Made by a program: the position numbers and the translations under genes. The notes under the pieces were generated by a model, which searched no databases, was not told the origin of the DNA, and saw only the letters and a program-made list of their open reading frames with translations. From JBMYZL01 sp049610385 (GTDB taxonomy: Bacteria > Bacteroidota > Bacteroidia > Flavobacteriales_D > Sanyastnellaceae), in NCBI GenBank assembly GCA_049610385.1, contig JBMYZL010000036.1, positions 1-15,195 on the forward strand: a stretch of DNA of 15,195 bases, in the 5' to 3' direction. Below are positions 14,156-15,195 of this stretch, piece by piece; position 1 is the first letter of the stretch; every line of letters begins with the position of its first letter.

Positions 14156-15195
14156 ATGGGATCAAACAATAAAGAATCGGGAAAGCCTGACGTCGGTTTT
14201 GCATGGCGCATCCTAGACGTGGTGTTGCGAGGAACATTCAAGCACCATGAAACCGGAGAAATTTTATTGCCTTTTGTGGTGCTTAGGCGTCTCGATTGCA
14301 TGCTGGAACATTCTGCTGCCGATGTGCGGAAACAAGCAGAGCAATTGAAGTCCCAGGGTTTTGATGAAGAGACGGTCGACCGGATGCTCAAAAGTGCGGC
14401 GGTGGGGAGTGACGGAAAGCGACTGAACTTTTACAATCGGTCGGCCTACGATCTCATCAAACTGGCACAAGACCCGCAGAACATCAAGTTCAATTTTAGT
14501 GCTTACCTCCATGGTTTCTCGGAGAACGTCCAAGAAATCATGCGCTTCTTCCAATTGGAGCGAGCACTGGTTCGATTGGAGCGCAGCGGATTGCTGTTCA
14601 AGTTGGTCGACGAAGTGTCACGGTTGGATTTGAGCGTCGAAACCCACGACAACCACGACATGGGATTGCTTTTTGAGGAACTCATTCGCATTTCCAACGA
14701 GCAATCCAACGAAACTGCGGGGGAACACTTCACTCCACGTGATGTGGTCAAACTGATGGCGGCGGTGCTACTGGAAGGCGAGGAGGAACGACTGAAAGAG
14801 CCCGGGGCGATTCACAAGATTTACGACCTGTGTTGTGGGACAGGGGGCATGCTGACCGTCGCGAAGCAAAGCATCTTGGAAAGTCATCCGTTAGCACTGG
14901 TGGAAATATTTGGTCAGGAAATCAATGAAATGGCTTTTGCCATCGCCAAATCCGATCTCCTCATCACGGGTGAGGACCCCAACAACATTCGACTGGGCAA
15001 CACGATAACCAACGATCGCCACCCCGAGCAAAAGTTTCACTACATGCTCGCGAACCCTCCGTATGGTGTCAATTGGGCCAAGGACAAAGCGGAAGTGGCC
15101 TTGGACCTGACCGGTCGCTACCACGACACACCACGAACAGCGGACGGCCAATTCCTGTTTTTGCAGCACATGATTTCGAAGATGAAGCATCCATC
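14156..15195 (+). CDS. hsdM: Type I restriction-modification methyltransferase subunit HsdM (5' part)
   Basis: The first 346 codons are present and the frame is open at the window edge, so the gene is cut by the window, not by mutation. The N-terminal helical HsdM domain (about 13-150) shows FAWRILDVVLRGTFK and GEILLPFVVLRRLDCML, close to the HsdM consensus. The catalytic domain begins with MGLLFEELIRISNE and AGEHFTPRDVVKLM (188-201). AdoMet-binding motif I is D224-L-C-C-G-T-G-G231, and the catalytic motif IV is N300-P-P-Y303, marking an N6-adenine methyltransferase. In the family this subunit modifies DNA together with HsdS and supports cleavage by HsdR; neither gene is in the window. The start at 14156 is 7 nt after the stop of the 378-residue protein, so it is probably in the same operon. 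Confidence 0.93.
   Translation, partial: MGSNNKESGKPDVGFAWRILDVVLRGTFKHHETGEILLPFVVLRRLDCMLEHSAADVRKQAEQLKSQGFDEETVDRMLKSAAVGSDGKRLNFYNRSAYDLIKLAQDPQNIKFNFSAYLHGFSENVQEIMRFFQLERALVRLERSGLLFKLVDEVSRLDLSVETHDNHDMGLLFEELIRISNEQSNETAGEHFTPRDVVKLMAAVLLEGEEERLKEPGAIHKIYDLCCGTGGMLTVAKQSILESHPLALVEIFGQEINEMAFAIAKSDLLITGEDPNNIRLGNTITNDRHPEQKFHYMLANPPYGVNWAKDKAEVALDLTGRYHDTPRTADGQFLFLQHMISKMKHP

Overview
The window looks like a chromosomal piece of a Bacteroidota bacterium, most likely a marine-type Flavobacteriales relative. The signs are secreted proteins with type IX secretion (T9SS) C-terminal sorting domains (PNP-type motifs), a GCTDPTACNF...DDGSC cysteine repeat, a Fibrobacter-succinogenes-major-paralogous (FISUMP) domain, short dockerin-like calcium loops behind signal peptides, and few recognisable Shine-Dalgarno sites. 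Base composition is near 50% G+C. No RNA gene, CRISPR array or insertion sequence was recognised.

Left part (1-8344) is a secretome/envelope region. It holds a small secreted calcium-loop protein on the minus strand (108-608). A translationally coupled plus-strand pair follows (898-3782): a YHYH-family protein and a beta-propeller-like protein, both with T9SS sorting domains. Next come two tandem, clearly paralogous five-helix membrane proteins with a conserved soluble tail (4027-5644) and a secreted histidine phosphatase (5837-6370). Facing these on the minus strand is a large LamG + Cys-repeat + calcium-loop + FISUMP protein (6623-8344). The intergenic gaps hold several hairpins, a 20-bp tandem repeat and a structured, repeat-like stretch at 3783-4026.

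A short extended-SDR (Rossmann) protein on the minus strand (8494-9138) and an A+T-rich divergent intergenic region separate this from the right part.

Right part (9398-15195, all plus strand) looks like the start of a genome-defence operon. It has a DUF2130 coiled-coil protein with a D...ExK nuclease-like core, a 777-residue OLD/SMC-like AAA ATPase, and a 378-residue protein of unknown family that overlaps the ATPase by 4 nt. Only 7 nt further on is the N-terminal 346 codons of a type I restriction-modification methyltransferase subunit (HsdM), cut by the window edge. The tight packing (gaps of 36, -4 and 7 nt) suggests co-expression. The ATPase/unknown-protein pair, linked to DUF2130 and HsdM, is the best candidate for an undescribed defence module. 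Its function is inferred from context and motifs only; hsdS and hsdR, if present, lie beyond the window.
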